Source: UBA2779 sp965232615 (GTDB lineage Bacteria; Spirochaetota; Spirochaetia; DSM-2461). From it: 64,000 nt of DNA. This document shows positions 43,976-52,721 of this stretch, piece by piece (position 1 is the first letter of the stretch; each line of letters begins with the position of its first letter). Made by a program: the position numbers and the translations under genes. The notes beneath the pieces were generated by a model. It saw nothing but the letters and a program-made list of their open reading frames with translations, did no database searches and had not been told where the DNA came from. Location: positions 868,001 through 932,000 of the forward strand of contig OZ246985.1 in the NCBI GenBank assembly GCA_965232615.1, read 5' to 3'.

Positions 43976-44455
43976 ATGCGCATCAGCATTCTTGCCGTTG
44001 GAAAGATCAAAGATAAATGGCTCATTGAAGGCGTAAATGAATACTGGAAGCGACTTCAACGCTTTGGACGTGTTGATATCATTGAGATATCCATGGAGAG
44101 AATTCCGGCGAACTACTCACCACGGGAACTCAATCAGGCTCTTGTAAAGGAAGGACATCGTCTTCTGGCGAATTGGCCTGAAAAAACTCAGGGTATCGCC
44201 CTCTCACCACATGGGAAATCCATGAAATCTGAAGAATTGGCTGCTTTCATGGATACAAAAGCCAATCAAGGTCAACATCACATAACCTTTTTCATTGGTG
44301 GTTCCAATGGACTCTCCCCGGAGGTTTATGACCGGTGCCATCAGATCGTTTCTTTTGGTTCAGTAACGTTTCCCCATCAACTCTTCAGGGTTATCTTACT
44401 GGAACAGATATACAGAGCTGAAAAAATAAGGTCCGGAGAAATCTATCATAAGTAG
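43976..44455 (+). CDS. rlmH: 23S rRNA (pseudouridine-1915-N3) methyltransferase RlmH
   Basis: A 159-residue SPOUT-class methyltransferase that methylates pseudouridine 1915 in helix 69. It has the N-terminal MRISILAVGKIKDKWL, the SAM-knot segment TFFIGGSNGLSPEV and the C-terminal LFRVILLEQIYRAEKIRSGEIYHK, with the invariant tail YHK. Length is normal. Its 3' end overlaps by 10 nt with the convergent carbonic anhydrase-like gene. Confidence 0.97.
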   Translation: MRISILAVGKIKDKWLIEGVNEYWKRLQRFGRVDIIEISMERIPANYSPRELNQALVKEGHRLLANWPEKTQGIALSPHGKSMKSEELAAFMDTKANQGQHHITFFIGGSNGLSPEVYDRCHQIVSFGSVTFPHQLFRVILLEQIYRAEKIRSGEIYHK

Positions 44456-44985
44456 GTAGAATCAATATGTCCAATGCCCTGTTTAAGGTACTCATCTTTT
44501 CTATGCAGATAATGCATGGAGTTTTCAAGGATGCTGTCGGTGTCTCTTTTACCCAGAGCTTTTATCACTTTCGCTGGTGAACCCAGCACAAGCATTCCAT
44601 CGGGAATATTCATTGATCCGGTTACCAGGGCTCCAGCTCCAATCAGGCAGTTATGGCCTATCTTTGCCCCTGTGAGGATAACGGTACCCATGCCAATCAT
44701 TGTTCCGTTACCAATTTCACAGCCATGAATCACAGAGTTATGACCTATTGTCACGTTTTCTCCAATGATTACAGGGAATCCCTTATCAGTATGTACAGTG
44801 CAACAGTCCTGTACATTGCTTCCTCTTCCCACTCTAACAGGTTCCAGGTCACCCCTTAAGGTGGCATTGAACCATATGCTTGTGTTCTCGGCCAAAATCA
44901 CATGCCCAATAATATCAGCACTGGGAGCAACGAAAATTTTTTCGCTGTCAAATTCTGGAGTATGGTTGTTAAAAGTATAAATCAC
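44446..44985 (-). CDS. Gamma-carbonic anhydrase family protein (left-handed beta-helix)
   Basis: A 179-residue hexapeptide-repeat protein (repeating I-G-x-x-x-x such as VTIGHNSVIHGCEIGNGTMIGMGTVILTGAKIGHNCLIGAGALVTG) of the CaiE/PaaY/YrdA gamma-CA group. The three trimeric-site His positions are visible in CTVHTDKG, TIGHNSVIHG. These proteins bind a metal ion between subunits; carbonic anhydrase activity varies among members. It lies downstream of the ankyrin gene on the same strand. Confidence 0.9.
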   Translation of the reverse strand: MIYTFNNHTPEFDSEKIFVAPSADIIGHVILAENTSIWFNATLRGDLEPVRVGRGSNVQDCCTVHTDKGFPVIIGENVTIGHNSVIHGCEIGNGTMIGMGTVILTGAKIGHNCLIGAGALVTGSMNIPDGMLVLGSPAKVIKALGKRDTDSILENSMHYLHRKDEYLKQGIGHIDSTYL

Positions 44986-44994
44986 ATAAGCATA

Positions 44995-46074
44995 CTAACG
45001 TAAAATCTGTTGTATTGTCTTGTCGGCAGCAAGGCTGCCAGGTGTTTGTCCGGCCTTGTCCAGAAGCTCTGTATTCGCTCTGGCATGGAGTAGAGCCTGA
45101 ACAGCCTCGATACTGCCGGCAAAAGCTGCATAATGAAGGGCACTTCGCCCTGTGTTGTCGATGGTATCAGGATATGCTCCAGCTTGAAGAAGGTCAACAA
45201 GAATCTGCCAATAACCCAATCGCGCGGCTATTAGAACAACCGAATACCCCCGATTATCCTTGATATCTGGATCCGCTCCAGATTTTAGCCGTGATTTAAC
45301 AAGATATGCCTGGCCGTTATACACAGCAGTGAGCAGATTTCCGGGTGGAGTTTTCGAGACAGGGGTGGTTTTACTCTGTGTACTGGCAAATCCCAGAGTA
45401 AGGTGAGCACCGATGAAGCGGTAACTGAGCTCTTTTCCAGATTTATTTTGCTCGATAAGTACGGCCAGGGCCCGTTCCTCAAAAGGACTTAAAACTGCTG
45501 CAGCAAGTCTGGTGCGTTCAGGTGGGGTTTTATCCCGACTGGAGTAGACTGCTTTTTTATCTCCTCTTGAAGAAGAAATCTCCACAGTATAATGACCACT
45601 GGCTGGAGATGATGGTTTCAGTTCGAACGCGTACTTCACACCGCCGGTAATAAACTCTGCTTCCCTGATATCTGTTATCCGGCTGGACTCAATGCCGTAA
45701 GAATTCAAGATTGTCCAGATTTCAGACGAACGGGCTTTCCAGAATTGGTTGATAGTTTTCGGCCCTGACCATGATACTGACCGGGATTCAAGAAGGATAT
45801 CATCTGTTACGGTATCAATTACTACAACTTGAATTTTTTCTTCTCGGCCAATAAGAGCTCCCCAGCGACCTTCAGAAGACCATCCCAGAGGATACAGGTG
45901 CAGGCCGGTACTGGCAGCCCCCAACACTTCTGTTGGTACAGGTGATACTGCAGGGGTTTGTGCATTTACAACCGCTGAAATAGAGACCCAAATCCAGAGT
46001 AGTGAATTGATACGGCTGTATCGGAGCCATTTCCCTGTTGCCGTAATCATGCAGTTATTGTCCACAATTTTCAT
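44995..46074 (-). CDS. Exported ankyrin-repeat protein
   Basis: A 359-residue protein. A likely signal peptide (INSLLWIWVSISAVVNAQT) is followed by an unassigned domain of about 190 residues. Three ankyrin repeats lie at about 245-345: AVYNGQAYLVKSRLKSGADPDIKDNRG, VVLIAARLGYWQILVDLLQAGAYPDTIDNTG and ALHYAAFAGSIEAVQALLHARANTELLDKAG. The start may be ATG 46074 or the Met eight codons downstream. Ankyrin domains bind proteins; the periplasmic partner is unknown. Confidence 0.85.
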   Translation of the reverse strand: MKIVDNNCMITATGKWLRYSRINSLLWIWVSISAVVNAQTPAVSPVPTEVLGAASTGLHLYPLGWSSEGRWGALIGREEKIQVVVIDTVTDDILLESRSVSWSGPKTINQFWKARSSEIWTILNSYGIESSRITDIREAEFITGGVKYAFELKPSSPASGHYTVEISSSRGDKKAVYSSRDKTPPERTRLAAAVLSPFEERALAVLIEQNKSGKELSYRFIGAHLTLGFASTQSKTTPVSKTPPGNLLTAVYNGQAYLVKSRLKSGADPDIKDNRGYSVVLIAARLGYWQILVDLLQAGAYPDTIDNTGRSALHYAAFAGSIEAVQALLHARANTELLDKAGQTPGSLAADKTIQQILR

Positions 46075-46334
46075 GTCTTTTTCCAGTAGCAGAATGAGCT
46101 GAAATAAGATGTCCCAGGGAAACTATACCCGGATTCACAGGGAGTCTGGAATTTTTCATGCAATGATGTTCATATAAGAGTGAAAACAACATCAAAACAT
46201 GGGAATGCCTGTACAGCCCCATCTTAAATCAGATCTCTGATGATATATCTCTCCACGGTCCAGTTATCAGTGTGATAGTTTTAATAGTTGTGATACTCTG
46301 GAGTGCGGGTTGAATCGTCAACAGTTATACATAA

Positions 46335-46539
46335 GGGCACCTCTAAAAAATCGTTTTTGGAATTTGGCGCAGTGGTGGTGTGTTCCTCGGGCTACGCCCT
46401 GCGGTACACACCTGATAGTGGCGGTGTGTTCCTCGGGCTACGCCCTGCGGTACACACCTGATTACGTGAGCATTTTGACAACGTAGCAGCGAGGAAAAAG
46501 ATCAAGCCAAAAACGAAATAAGGTTTTTTTGAGGTTGCC
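46335..46539 (+). repeat. Dispersed inverted-repeat element, copy g, with ATAA target duplication
   Basis: About 205 bp, subfamily B ends (GGGCACCTCTAAAAAATCGT and TTTTTTTGAGGTTGCC), flanked by ATAA on both sides. Two modules with the GGTGTGT/ACACACC outer stem and GGGC-TAC-GCCC inner stem. It ends 26 bp before the metal-ABC ATPase start codon. The rest of 46075-46565 has no gene. Confidence 0.92.
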
Positions 46540-46565
46540 ATAAGAAGATTATAAGGATAGATATT

Positions 46566-47228
46566 GTGCAAACCCCATTACTGAACATGGATCAAATTTT
46601 ACTGGTTCGGAGCGGTCAAATAATTCTCAACAAACTCAGTCTTACTGTAGCAAAACAGGAACTGGTGGAGATACATGGTGCAAACGGTACAGGTAAATCC
46701 TCTCTCCTCCTGGCTGTCCTTGGTCTCTTACCCATTGCATCCGGCAGTATTGAAATTAACGGATACAGGGTTGGCAGCCCGGACTGGCGAAAAATCCGTA
46801 GAACTGTTGCATGGGTACCACAGGAGGGAGTACTTCACCGATTTCCAATTTCTGCACGGGAAGTCGTCGCAACAGGATTAGCCAGCCGCCATATGAACTG
46901 TCAGCAGAAGAAAACAACTATTGAACAAGCCCTGTCCATATCCGGTACAGTTCATCTCGACACACATTGTTTTCACCACCTCTCGGCTGGGCAGAGGCAA
47001 AAAGTTCTCATAGCCAGATGTCTGGTACAGGGAGCAAGCCTGCTTCTTCTGGATGAGCCGACAGCTTTTCTGGATAAAGAATCTCGAATCCAGTTTGTGG
47101 AATTGTTACAGAGTTTAGTGAAATCTGGTCTTTCCATCGTCATTGCTACTCATTCCGAGAATATGTTCCCGGACAGGATGTGGAGGGAATACCACCTTGA
47201 GGGAGGAAGACTATGCTACACCTGCTGA
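46566..47228 (+). CDS. Metal ABC transporter ATP-binding protein (ZnuC-like)
   Basis: A 220-residue ATPase with Walker A GANGTGKSSLLL, Q-loop AWVPQEGVLHRFPISAREVV, signature LSAGQRQKVLIARC and Walker B LLLLDEPTAFLD, closest to the Mn/Zn/Fe uptake class. GTG start with AAGGATA upstream. It overlaps the permease gene by 16 nt. No metal-binding lipoprotein (ZnuA/TroA) gene is adjacent, so the third component must be elsewhere. Confidence 0.88.
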   Translation: MQTPLLNMDQILLVRSGQIILNKLSLTVAKQELVEIHGANGTGKSSLLLAVLGLLPIASGSIEINGYRVGSPDWRKIRRTVAWVPQEGVLHRFPISAREVVATGLASRHMNCQQKKTTIEQALSISGTVHLDTHCFHHLSAGQRQKVLIARCLVQGASLLLLDEPTAFLDKESRIQFVELLQSLVKSGLSIVIATHSENMFPDRMWREYHLEGGRLCYTC

Positions 47229-48007
47229 GCTATCCGCCAATTATCAGGGGTTTTATAGTTTTATTGTCCCTGTCAGCCCTTCTTCCTATCACAGGGGTCT
47301 GGGTTTTGCGTTTGAATCTCCTGCCTTACAGGTTCATGCTCATGCATGGCAGTCTGCTGGGCGGAGCCATTGCCCTTGCCTTCAATCTGTCACAGCTTCC
47401 GGTATTGATAATTACTCTTTTCATTCTCATCATTCTTGCCGATTCAATGGCCAATCAAAGTCGCCTTGATGCAGGTCAGGTTACCATCTTCCTGATGACA
47501 GCCAGTCTGGGAGGAGCCATGGCTCTCCTCTACGGTGCACAGGTATCCGCTCAGAATACCCTGGGCCTTCTATGGGGCAGTCTCTTTGTGATTTCTTCAA
47601 TTGAGGTTGTTTCTATCATTTTATTCTGCACTGGACTGGCCATTTTTGCCCGTGTTTATCACCTGAAAATACAAGCCGTTATCTTTGACAGGGATGCCGC
47701 CTTCACCGCTGGAGTCAATGATACATGGATGATGAGGATTCTTCTTATTCTGATTGGCTTAATCGTAGCCTTTGCCATGAGGATTATTGGCGCATTGCTC
47801 CTGGATGCCCTGCTTTTAGTTCCAGTGATTATCGGTTCCACAGGAACTCGGAGTCTTGCAGGACTCTATAAGCGTTCTGTTATTACAGGAATTGGTTTGG
47901 GATTATCAGGGTTTGCCACTTCACTGGCTACTGATTTACCGGTAGGAGCAACAACTGCCCTTGCGGGAGCTCTGGTTCTTGGAATTACCCTGATCATCAA
48001 GCATTAG
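47213..48007 (+). CDS. Metal ABC transporter permease (ABC-3 family, ZnuB-like)
   Basis: A 264-residue integral membrane protein with about eight hydrophobic segments. It has the ABC-3 family features RFMLMHGSLLGGAIALAF (near 45-62) and ALLLDALLLVPVIIGSTGTRSLAGLY near 195-220. It forms the zinc/manganese channel driven by the upstream ATPase, with which it is translationally coupled. A dispersed element begins 18 bp after its stop. Confidence 0.88.
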   Translation: MLHLLSYPPIIRGFIVLLSLSALLPITGVWVLRLNLLPYRFMLMHGSLLGGAIALAFNLSQLPVLIITLFILIILADSMANQSRLDAGQVTIFLMTASLGGAMALLYGAQVSAQNTLGLLWGSLFVISSIEVVSIILFCTGLAIFARVYHLKIQAVIFDRDAAFTAGVNDTWMMRILLILIGLIVAFAMRIIGALLLDALLLVPVIIGSTGTRSLAGLYKRSVITGIGLGLSGFATSLATDLPVGATTALAGALVLGITLIIKH

Positions 48008-48024
48008 GATCAAATCTGTCTTCA

Positions 48025-48311
48025 GGGTACCTCTAAAAAACAGCTTTAGGAAATTGACGAAATGGCGGTGTGTTCCTCGGAGCTTTGCTCCTGCGGTACG
48101 CACCTGCTTAAATTCTTTGTCGATACAAGGCGGCCTGTCTGCGTGTGGACACGCACAGGCAGGCAAAAGCGGAGCGTAGCCTAAGCGGTTGGCGGTGCGT
48201 TCCTCGGAGCTTTGCTCCTGCGGTACGCACCTGCTTACGTGAGCATTTTGACAACGCAGTAGCGGCAGAAAAGATCGAGTCAAGAACTAAATGGGTTTTT
48301 TAGAGGTGCCC
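48025..48311 (+). repeat. Dispersed inverted-repeat element, copy h, with TTCA target duplication
   Basis: About 287 bp, subfamily A ends, flanked by TTCA on both sides, filling the gap between convergent genes. The right copy of TTCA overlaps the stop codon of the Lrp gene, so that insertion landed at the very end of the gene. Two hairpin modules are about 117 bp apart; the spacer carries an extra inserted palindrome CTGCGTGTGGACACGCACAG. Confidence 0.93.
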
Positions 48312-48312
48312 T

Positions 48313-48801
48313 TCATATGGAATCAGCCCGTATTGGAATCTCAGTTTTTTTAATGACTTTACGCAGGACAAATGAAGATAGAATCTTATTAACACCAGGT
48401 AAACTGGTTAGTATATGGTGTATCCGCTTATAATCGTCACTGTCTGTGCACAGGACTTTCAAAATATAGTCGTATTGTCCAGACATTAAATAGCATTCCA
48501 TCACTTCTTCAATTTTTTTAACAGCATTCTCAAAGGCCTGGAGTCTTTCCTGTTGCTGACTTTCCAGTGTTATGCGTACAAAAACTGTGTCATGAATACC
48601 TGCTGTAGCAGGTTCAAGCAATAGGGCGAACTGGTCAATTATACCACTTGCCTCAATGAGTTTTACCCTTCGAAGACATGCTGATTCTGACAGGTGTACT
48701 TTTCGAGCGAGCTCAACATTTGATAAGTGACAATTCTGCTGAAGTGCAGATAATATAGCCTTATCTATTTCATCCAAATGATACTTGTGTGTTTTCTGCA
48801 T
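48313..48801 (-). CDS. Lrp/AsnC-family transcriptional regulator
   Basis: A 162-residue regulator with an N-terminal helix-turn-helix (LDEIDKAILSALQQNCHLSNVELARKVHLSESACLRRVKLIEASGII). The C-terminal RAM/AsnC ligand domain includes EVMECYLMSGQYDYILKVLCTDSDDYKRI. It is divergent from alanine dehydrogenase, so it most likely senses alanine or leucine and controls the alanine genes. A TTGAAA/TTTCAA palindrome lies between the two genes. Confidence 0.93.
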   Translation of the reverse strand: MQKTHKYHLDEIDKAILSALQQNCHLSNVELARKVHLSESACLRRVKLIEASGIIDQFALLLEPATAGIHDTVFVRITLESQQQERLQAFENAVKKIEEVMECYLMSGQYDYILKVLCTDSDDYKRIHHILTSLPGVNKILSSFVLRKVIKKTEIPIRADSI

Positions 48802-48816
48802 GGATTTCCCTGGAGA

Positions 48817-48833
48817 TTGAAATTATCTTTCAA
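48817..48833. promoter_or_regulatory. Palindrome in the lrp-ald divergent promoter region
   Basis: TTGAAA (48817-48822) and TTTCAA (48828-48833) with a 5-bp spacer sit 16 bp upstream of the lrp start. This is a plausible Lrp-type operator by position and AT-rich dyad character. Several TATAAA/TATAAT-like boxes follow toward ald. Confidence 0.4.
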
Positions 48834-48944
48834 AATGATAGTTCCTCCTGGCAAAAAATGCAATATTATATTATATAAAAATGGTTAGATTTATGGTATA
48901 AATAGTATCAGTGGTAGTTAGAGACCACAAAGAGAGGTTGATAC

Positions 48945-50057
48945 ATGATTGTTGGTATTTTGAAGGAAATCAAGTCTGAAGAGAACAGAGTCAGTATGAC
49001 CCCGATCGGCACTGAGATAATGGCGCATAATGGTCATCAAGTACTGGTTGAGAAATCTGCCGGTAAGGGTAGTGGTTTCCCTGATGAGATGTACACTGCT
49101 ACAGGAGCAGAAATCATTGATACTCCTGCAGAGATTTATGCAAAGTCTGACATGGTTATGCATGTTAAAGAGCCACAGCCCGGGGAATATGAATGGATCC
49201 GTGAAAATCAAATGGTATTTACTTTTTTTCACTTTGCTGCCGCTGAGAAGTTAACCAGGGCTATGATGGATCGCAGAGCTGTATGCATTGCCTACGAAAC
49301 CATTGTGGACAAAGAAGGGTCTTTGCCTCTACTGACTCCCATGAGTGAAGTCGCGGGTAGAATGGCTGTCCAACAGGCAGCTAAGTATCTGGAAAGAGCT
49401 CAAGGCGGACGGGGTCTGCTTCTTGGAGGAGTACCGGGAGTGGATAGTGCTACAGTTCTTGTGCTTGGAGGTGGCGCCGTTGGTTCACATGCCGCTCAAA
49501 TGGCTTGTGGTTTAGGGGCAAAAGTCTATTTGTTGGACACATCGTTACCAAGATTAAGATATCTATCCAATGTAATGCCGAAGAATTGCTTCCCTGTGAT
49601 GTCTTCTCCATCAAAGATAAGGGAACTGGCGAAGAAAGCTGATGCGGTTATCGGGGCTGTTCTGCTCCACGGAGCAAAGGCACCGAAACTCATTACCCGG
49701 CCAATTCTACGAACAATGAAACCCGGAGCGGTTATTGTCGATGTTGCTATTGACCAGGGAGGTTGTTTTGAAACATCCCGGCCAACCACTCACCTTGATC
49801 CAGTTTTTGAAGAAGAAGGAGTTATCCACTACTGTGTCGCCAACATGCCTGGTGCGGTTCCGCTCACATCTACCATGGCGCTCACCAATGCTACATTGCC
49901 GTATGCTGTGGCATTGGCCAATAAGGGCTGGAAACAATGTGCCAAAGATGATCCTGGTGTTCTCGAGGGTCTCAATGTGATACAGGGGAAAGTGACGTAT
50001 TCAGGTGTCGCGGATGCATTCGGGCTTGAATACACACCAGCAGTCGAGTTGATATAG
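48945..50057 (+). CDS. ald: Alanine dehydrogenase
   Basis: A 370-residue NAD-dependent enzyme converting L-alanine to pyruvate and ammonia. N-terminal MIVGILKEIKSEENRVSMTP, catalytic Lys in MHVKEPQPGEY and His in FTFFHFAA, and the Rossmann motif VLGGGAVGSHAAQMA (about 173-187) are all intact. Length is standard. Transcribed divergently from the Lrp regulator and followed by the alanine symporter gene. Confidence 0.97.
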   Translation: MIVGILKEIKSEENRVSMTPIGTEIMAHNGHQVLVEKSAGKGSGFPDEMYTATGAEIIDTPAEIYAKSDMVMHVKEPQPGEYEWIRENQMVFTFFHFAAAEKLTRAMMDRRAVCIAYETIVDKEGSLPLLTPMSEVAGRMAVQQAAKYLERAQGGRGLLLGGVPGVDSATVLVLGGGAVGSHAAQMACGLGAKVYLLDTSLPRLRYLSNVMPKNCFPVMSSPSKIRELAKKADAVIGAVLLHGAKAPKLITRPILRTMKPGAVIVDVAIDQGGCFETSRPTTHLDPVFEEEGVIHYCVANMPGAVPLTSTMALTNATLPYAVALANKGWKQCAKDDPGVLEGLNVIQGKVTYSGVADAFGLEYTPAVELI

Positions 50058-50144
50058 TGTACTTCTATACTGTTGTGAATACATTACATTTTATATATTA
50101 TTAGGTATTAAGTAAGCTTGTAGCTTACAAATGGAGGATTAAGT

Positions 50145-51488
50145 ATGGATAAATTGGTTGCGATTATTGGGAAGATTGGTTCCTTCGCATGGGGTCCGCC
50201 CATGTTGATTTTACTGGTCGGAACTGGTGTTTGGCTCACCTTCGCTTTACGAGGCCTGCAGTTCACAAAACTGGGGTATTCACTGAAACTTGCCCTTTTC
50301 AAGCGCAAGAAGGACAGTGACAAAGAAGGTGATATTACTCACTTTCAGGCATTGATGACAGCTCTTGCAGCAACTGTTGGTACTGGTAACATAGCTGGAG
50401 TTGCCACGGCAATAGCAATAGGGGGACCAGGAGCCATGTTCTGGATGTGGATGACTGGTCTTGTTGGTATGGCTACAAAATATGGGGAAGCAGTTCTCGC
50501 CGTTAAATACCGGGTAACTGATGAGCATGGAGAAATGAGTGGTGGCCCCATGTATTACATCTCAAAGGGCCTTAACATGCCGTGGCTGGGAGCTGTATTT
50601 GCTGTGTTTGCTGCAGTGGCTGCATTTGGAATTGGCAATATGGTTCAATCCAATTCAGTCGCGGATGCTATTGAAGCAACATTCGGTATCCAACCATTAA
50701 TTACAGGCATAGTTTTAACGATTTTTACTGCTCTGGTAATTCTGGGTGGTATCAAATCTATCGGAAGAGTGACGGGATTCTTTGTACCAATCATGATTGT
50801 TTTCTACATGGGTGCAGCTCTTTTCATTATATTCAGCAATATTGGTGGATTACCTGCCGCATTCGGTCTTATATTTAGAAGTGCATTTACTCCCACATCG
50901 GCAGCAGGTGGTTTTATAGGTGCCACAGTGATGATGACCATTCGCATGGGTGTTGCTCGTGGTGTTTTCTCCAACGAGTCAGGTCTTGGTAGTTCTCCTA
51001 TAGCCGCCGCCGCCGCTAAGACAAAATCACCCATCACTCAGGCATTGGTATCCATGACTCAAACTTTTATTGATACCCTGATTGTTTGTACCATGACAGG
51101 ATTGGTTCTTATTCTTACTGGGGCCTGGTCCAATGGTCAGAATGGCGCGGAGCTTACAACAACCGCATTCAATTTAGGGATGAAAGGTGGTGGATACATT
51201 GTCACTATTGGTATAGCTCTTTTTGCCTCTTCCACCTTAATCGGCTGGTGCTATTATGGTGAGAAATCAATAGGCTATCTCTTTGGCATCAAGGCCGTTA
51301 TCCCCTACAGAGTCGTTTTCATCCTCTTTGTTGGTGTTGGTGCTATTTCAGAACTCAGTCTGGTATGGAATATTTCTGATACTCTTAACGGGTTGATGGC
51401 AGTTCCAAACCTCATAGCTTTGCTTATTCTGACGCCGGTTATTGTCAAGGAAACAAAAGCATATCTGGACAACCGGAATGAACTTTAA
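50145..51488 (+). CDS. Sodium:alanine symporter (AGCS family)
   Basis: A 447-residue inner-membrane transporter of the AlsT/AgcS type. It has about ten membrane segments and the family signatures TGVWLTFALRGLQF, ALAATVGTGNIAGVATAIAIGGPGAMFWMWMTG and VARGVFSNESGLGSSPIAAAAAKT. It imports alanine or glycine with sodium. It follows ald by about 90 bp in the same direction and ends in a strong hairpin terminator, so ald and the symporter probably share expression. Confidence 0.95.
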   Translation: MDKLVAIIGKIGSFAWGPPMLILLVGTGVWLTFALRGLQFTKLGYSLKLALFKRKKDSDKEGDITHFQALMTALAATVGTGNIAGVATAIAIGGPGAMFWMWMTGLVGMATKYGEAVLAVKYRVTDEHGEMSGGPMYYISKGLNMPWLGAVFAVFAAVAAFGIGNMVQSNSVADAIEATFGIQPLITGIVLTIFTALVILGGIKSIGRVTGFFVPIMIVFYMGAALFIIFSNIGGLPAAFGLIFRSAFTPTSAAGGFIGATVMMTIRMGVARGVFSNESGLGSSPIAAAAAKTKSPITQALVSMTQTFIDTLIVCTMTGLVLILTGAWSNGQNGAELTTTAFNLGMKGGGYIVTIGIALFASSTLIGWCYYGEKSIGYLFGIKAVIPYRVVFILFVGVGAISELSLVWNISDTLNGLMAVPNLIALLILTPVIVKETKAYLDNRNEL

Positions 51489-51526
51489 TTCAACAAAGTA
51501 GTTATAGTACCTGTAACTGCCTGGAT

Positions 51527-51560
51527 AAGAAGAAGCCCATCGCGCATTGGGCTTCTTCTT
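51527..51560 (+). terminator. Terminator hairpin between the alanine symporter and alr
   Basis: A perfect 13-bp stem: AAGAAGAAGCCCA (51527-51539) with TGGGCTTCTTCTT (51548-51560), 8-nt loop, with U-rich 3' arm. It lies just upstream of the alr start and covers an alternative TTG start of that gene. It would end the symporter transcript or attenuate alr. Confidence 0.75.
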
Positions 51561-51579
51561 GCACAAATCAGGAAAAATC

Positions 51580-52686
51580 ATGCGATCATTTACAAAACGC
51601 ATTATTACCCGGAATCTTGTTAATAATTACAATCTATTGAAAGAAAAGGCTGGTGGAGCCCTGACAGTACCGGTTGTGAAAGCTGACGCCTATGGTCATT
51701 CCACAACGATCGCGGTACAGACACTGGTGGATGAAGGAGTTGATTACTTTGCGGTAGCCTATTCAGGTGAAGCTCTCGAACTTGGAGAGGAGTTTCCGAA
51801 CATTCAAATATTGATGATGGGAATCCCTGAGATATTTCACATCAAGGAATTAATTCAGACCGGAATAACAATGGCTGTGAGCGACTGGCAAACATTGAAA
51901 TTGATTGTTGAAATGTCCAGACAACTCAACATGAGTCCAAAGATTCATCTGAAAATTGATACAGGAATGATTCGACTTGGATTTCGGCATGAACTTTGTC
52001 AGGAGATAGCTGAAAAATGTCTCAGTGTACAGCATGTTCAGTTTGAAGGCATCATGACTCATTTTGCCTGTGCGGATTCCCCTGAACATCCTCTTAACGC
52101 TTTGCAGATACAGCGTTTCAAGAAATGTCTTGACACATTCAAGCAGAATGGAATCACATTCAAATACCAGCACATGTGCAATTCAGCCGGTGTTCTGAAT
52201 TTCCCTGAGGTTCATTATAACATGGTCCGTATTGGAATTTCTCTTTACGGATACACGCCTGGTCCGGATACAGAATTTGACAGCCGATTCAAACCTGTTA
52301 TGGAAATCGACGGAAAAGTAAGTCTTGTCAAACCTGTGAAAAAAGGTGAGGGGGTGAGCTATGGCTCCACGTGGAATGCCCCAGATGATGGTTATGTAAT
52401 TGTTATACCTATAGGGTATGGAGATGGTTATCCTCGCCTGCTGTCTAATGGTGTTGGAAAAATGATTATTGGAGGGAGACGTTACCCAATATGTGGAAGG
52501 GTCTGCATGGATCAGTTGATGGTTTTCAGTCCGGAGAATGCTGTCAAGGCAGGCGACAGGGTTTTAGTTCTAAACTCAGACCGGAATCTGCAAATCACAG
52601 CGGATGATTATGCTGATGCAACAGGAACTATTTCTTACGAGATCCTATGTGATTTTCTGCCCCGTTTGCCAACAGTCAAAGTCTAG
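51580..52686 (+). CDS. alr: Alanine racemase
   Basis: A 368-residue PLP enzyme interconverting L- and D-alanine, feeding Ddl for peptidoglycan. The PLP Lys is in VPVVKADAYGHS, the second catalytic Tyr in the GEGVSYGSTWNAPDDG region, and the C-terminal RVCMDQLM motif is present. ATG 51580 has AGGAAA upstream. A TTG 33 nt earlier lies inside a terminator stem and is rejected. It is the third alanine gene in a row, though separated by a terminator. Confidence 0.96.
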   Translation: MRSFTKRIITRNLVNNYNLLKEKAGGALTVPVVKADAYGHSTTIAVQTLVDEGVDYFAVAYSGEALELGEEFPNIQILMMGIPEIFHIKELIQTGITMAVSDWQTLKLIVEMSRQLNMSPKIHLKIDTGMIRLGFRHELCQEIAEKCLSVQHVQFEGIMTHFACADSPEHPLNALQIQRFKKCLDTFKQNGITFKYQHMCNSAGVLNFPEVHYNMVRIGISLYGYTPGPDTEFDSRFKPVMEIDGKVSLVKPVKKGEGVSYGSTWNAPDDGYVIVIPIGYGDGYPRLLSNGVGKMIIGGRRYPICGRVCMDQLMVFSPENAVKAGDRVLVLNSDRNLQITADDYADATGTISYEILCDFLPRLPTVKV

Positions 52687-52721
52687 AATCACCACCAAAA
52701 CTGGTTCTGGAAAAAGAATGT

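Noticed and set aside
51547..51579. Upstream TTG start for alr
   Set aside because: It lies inside the stem of a perfect terminator hairpin and lacks an RBS; ATG 51580 with AGGAAA is better.
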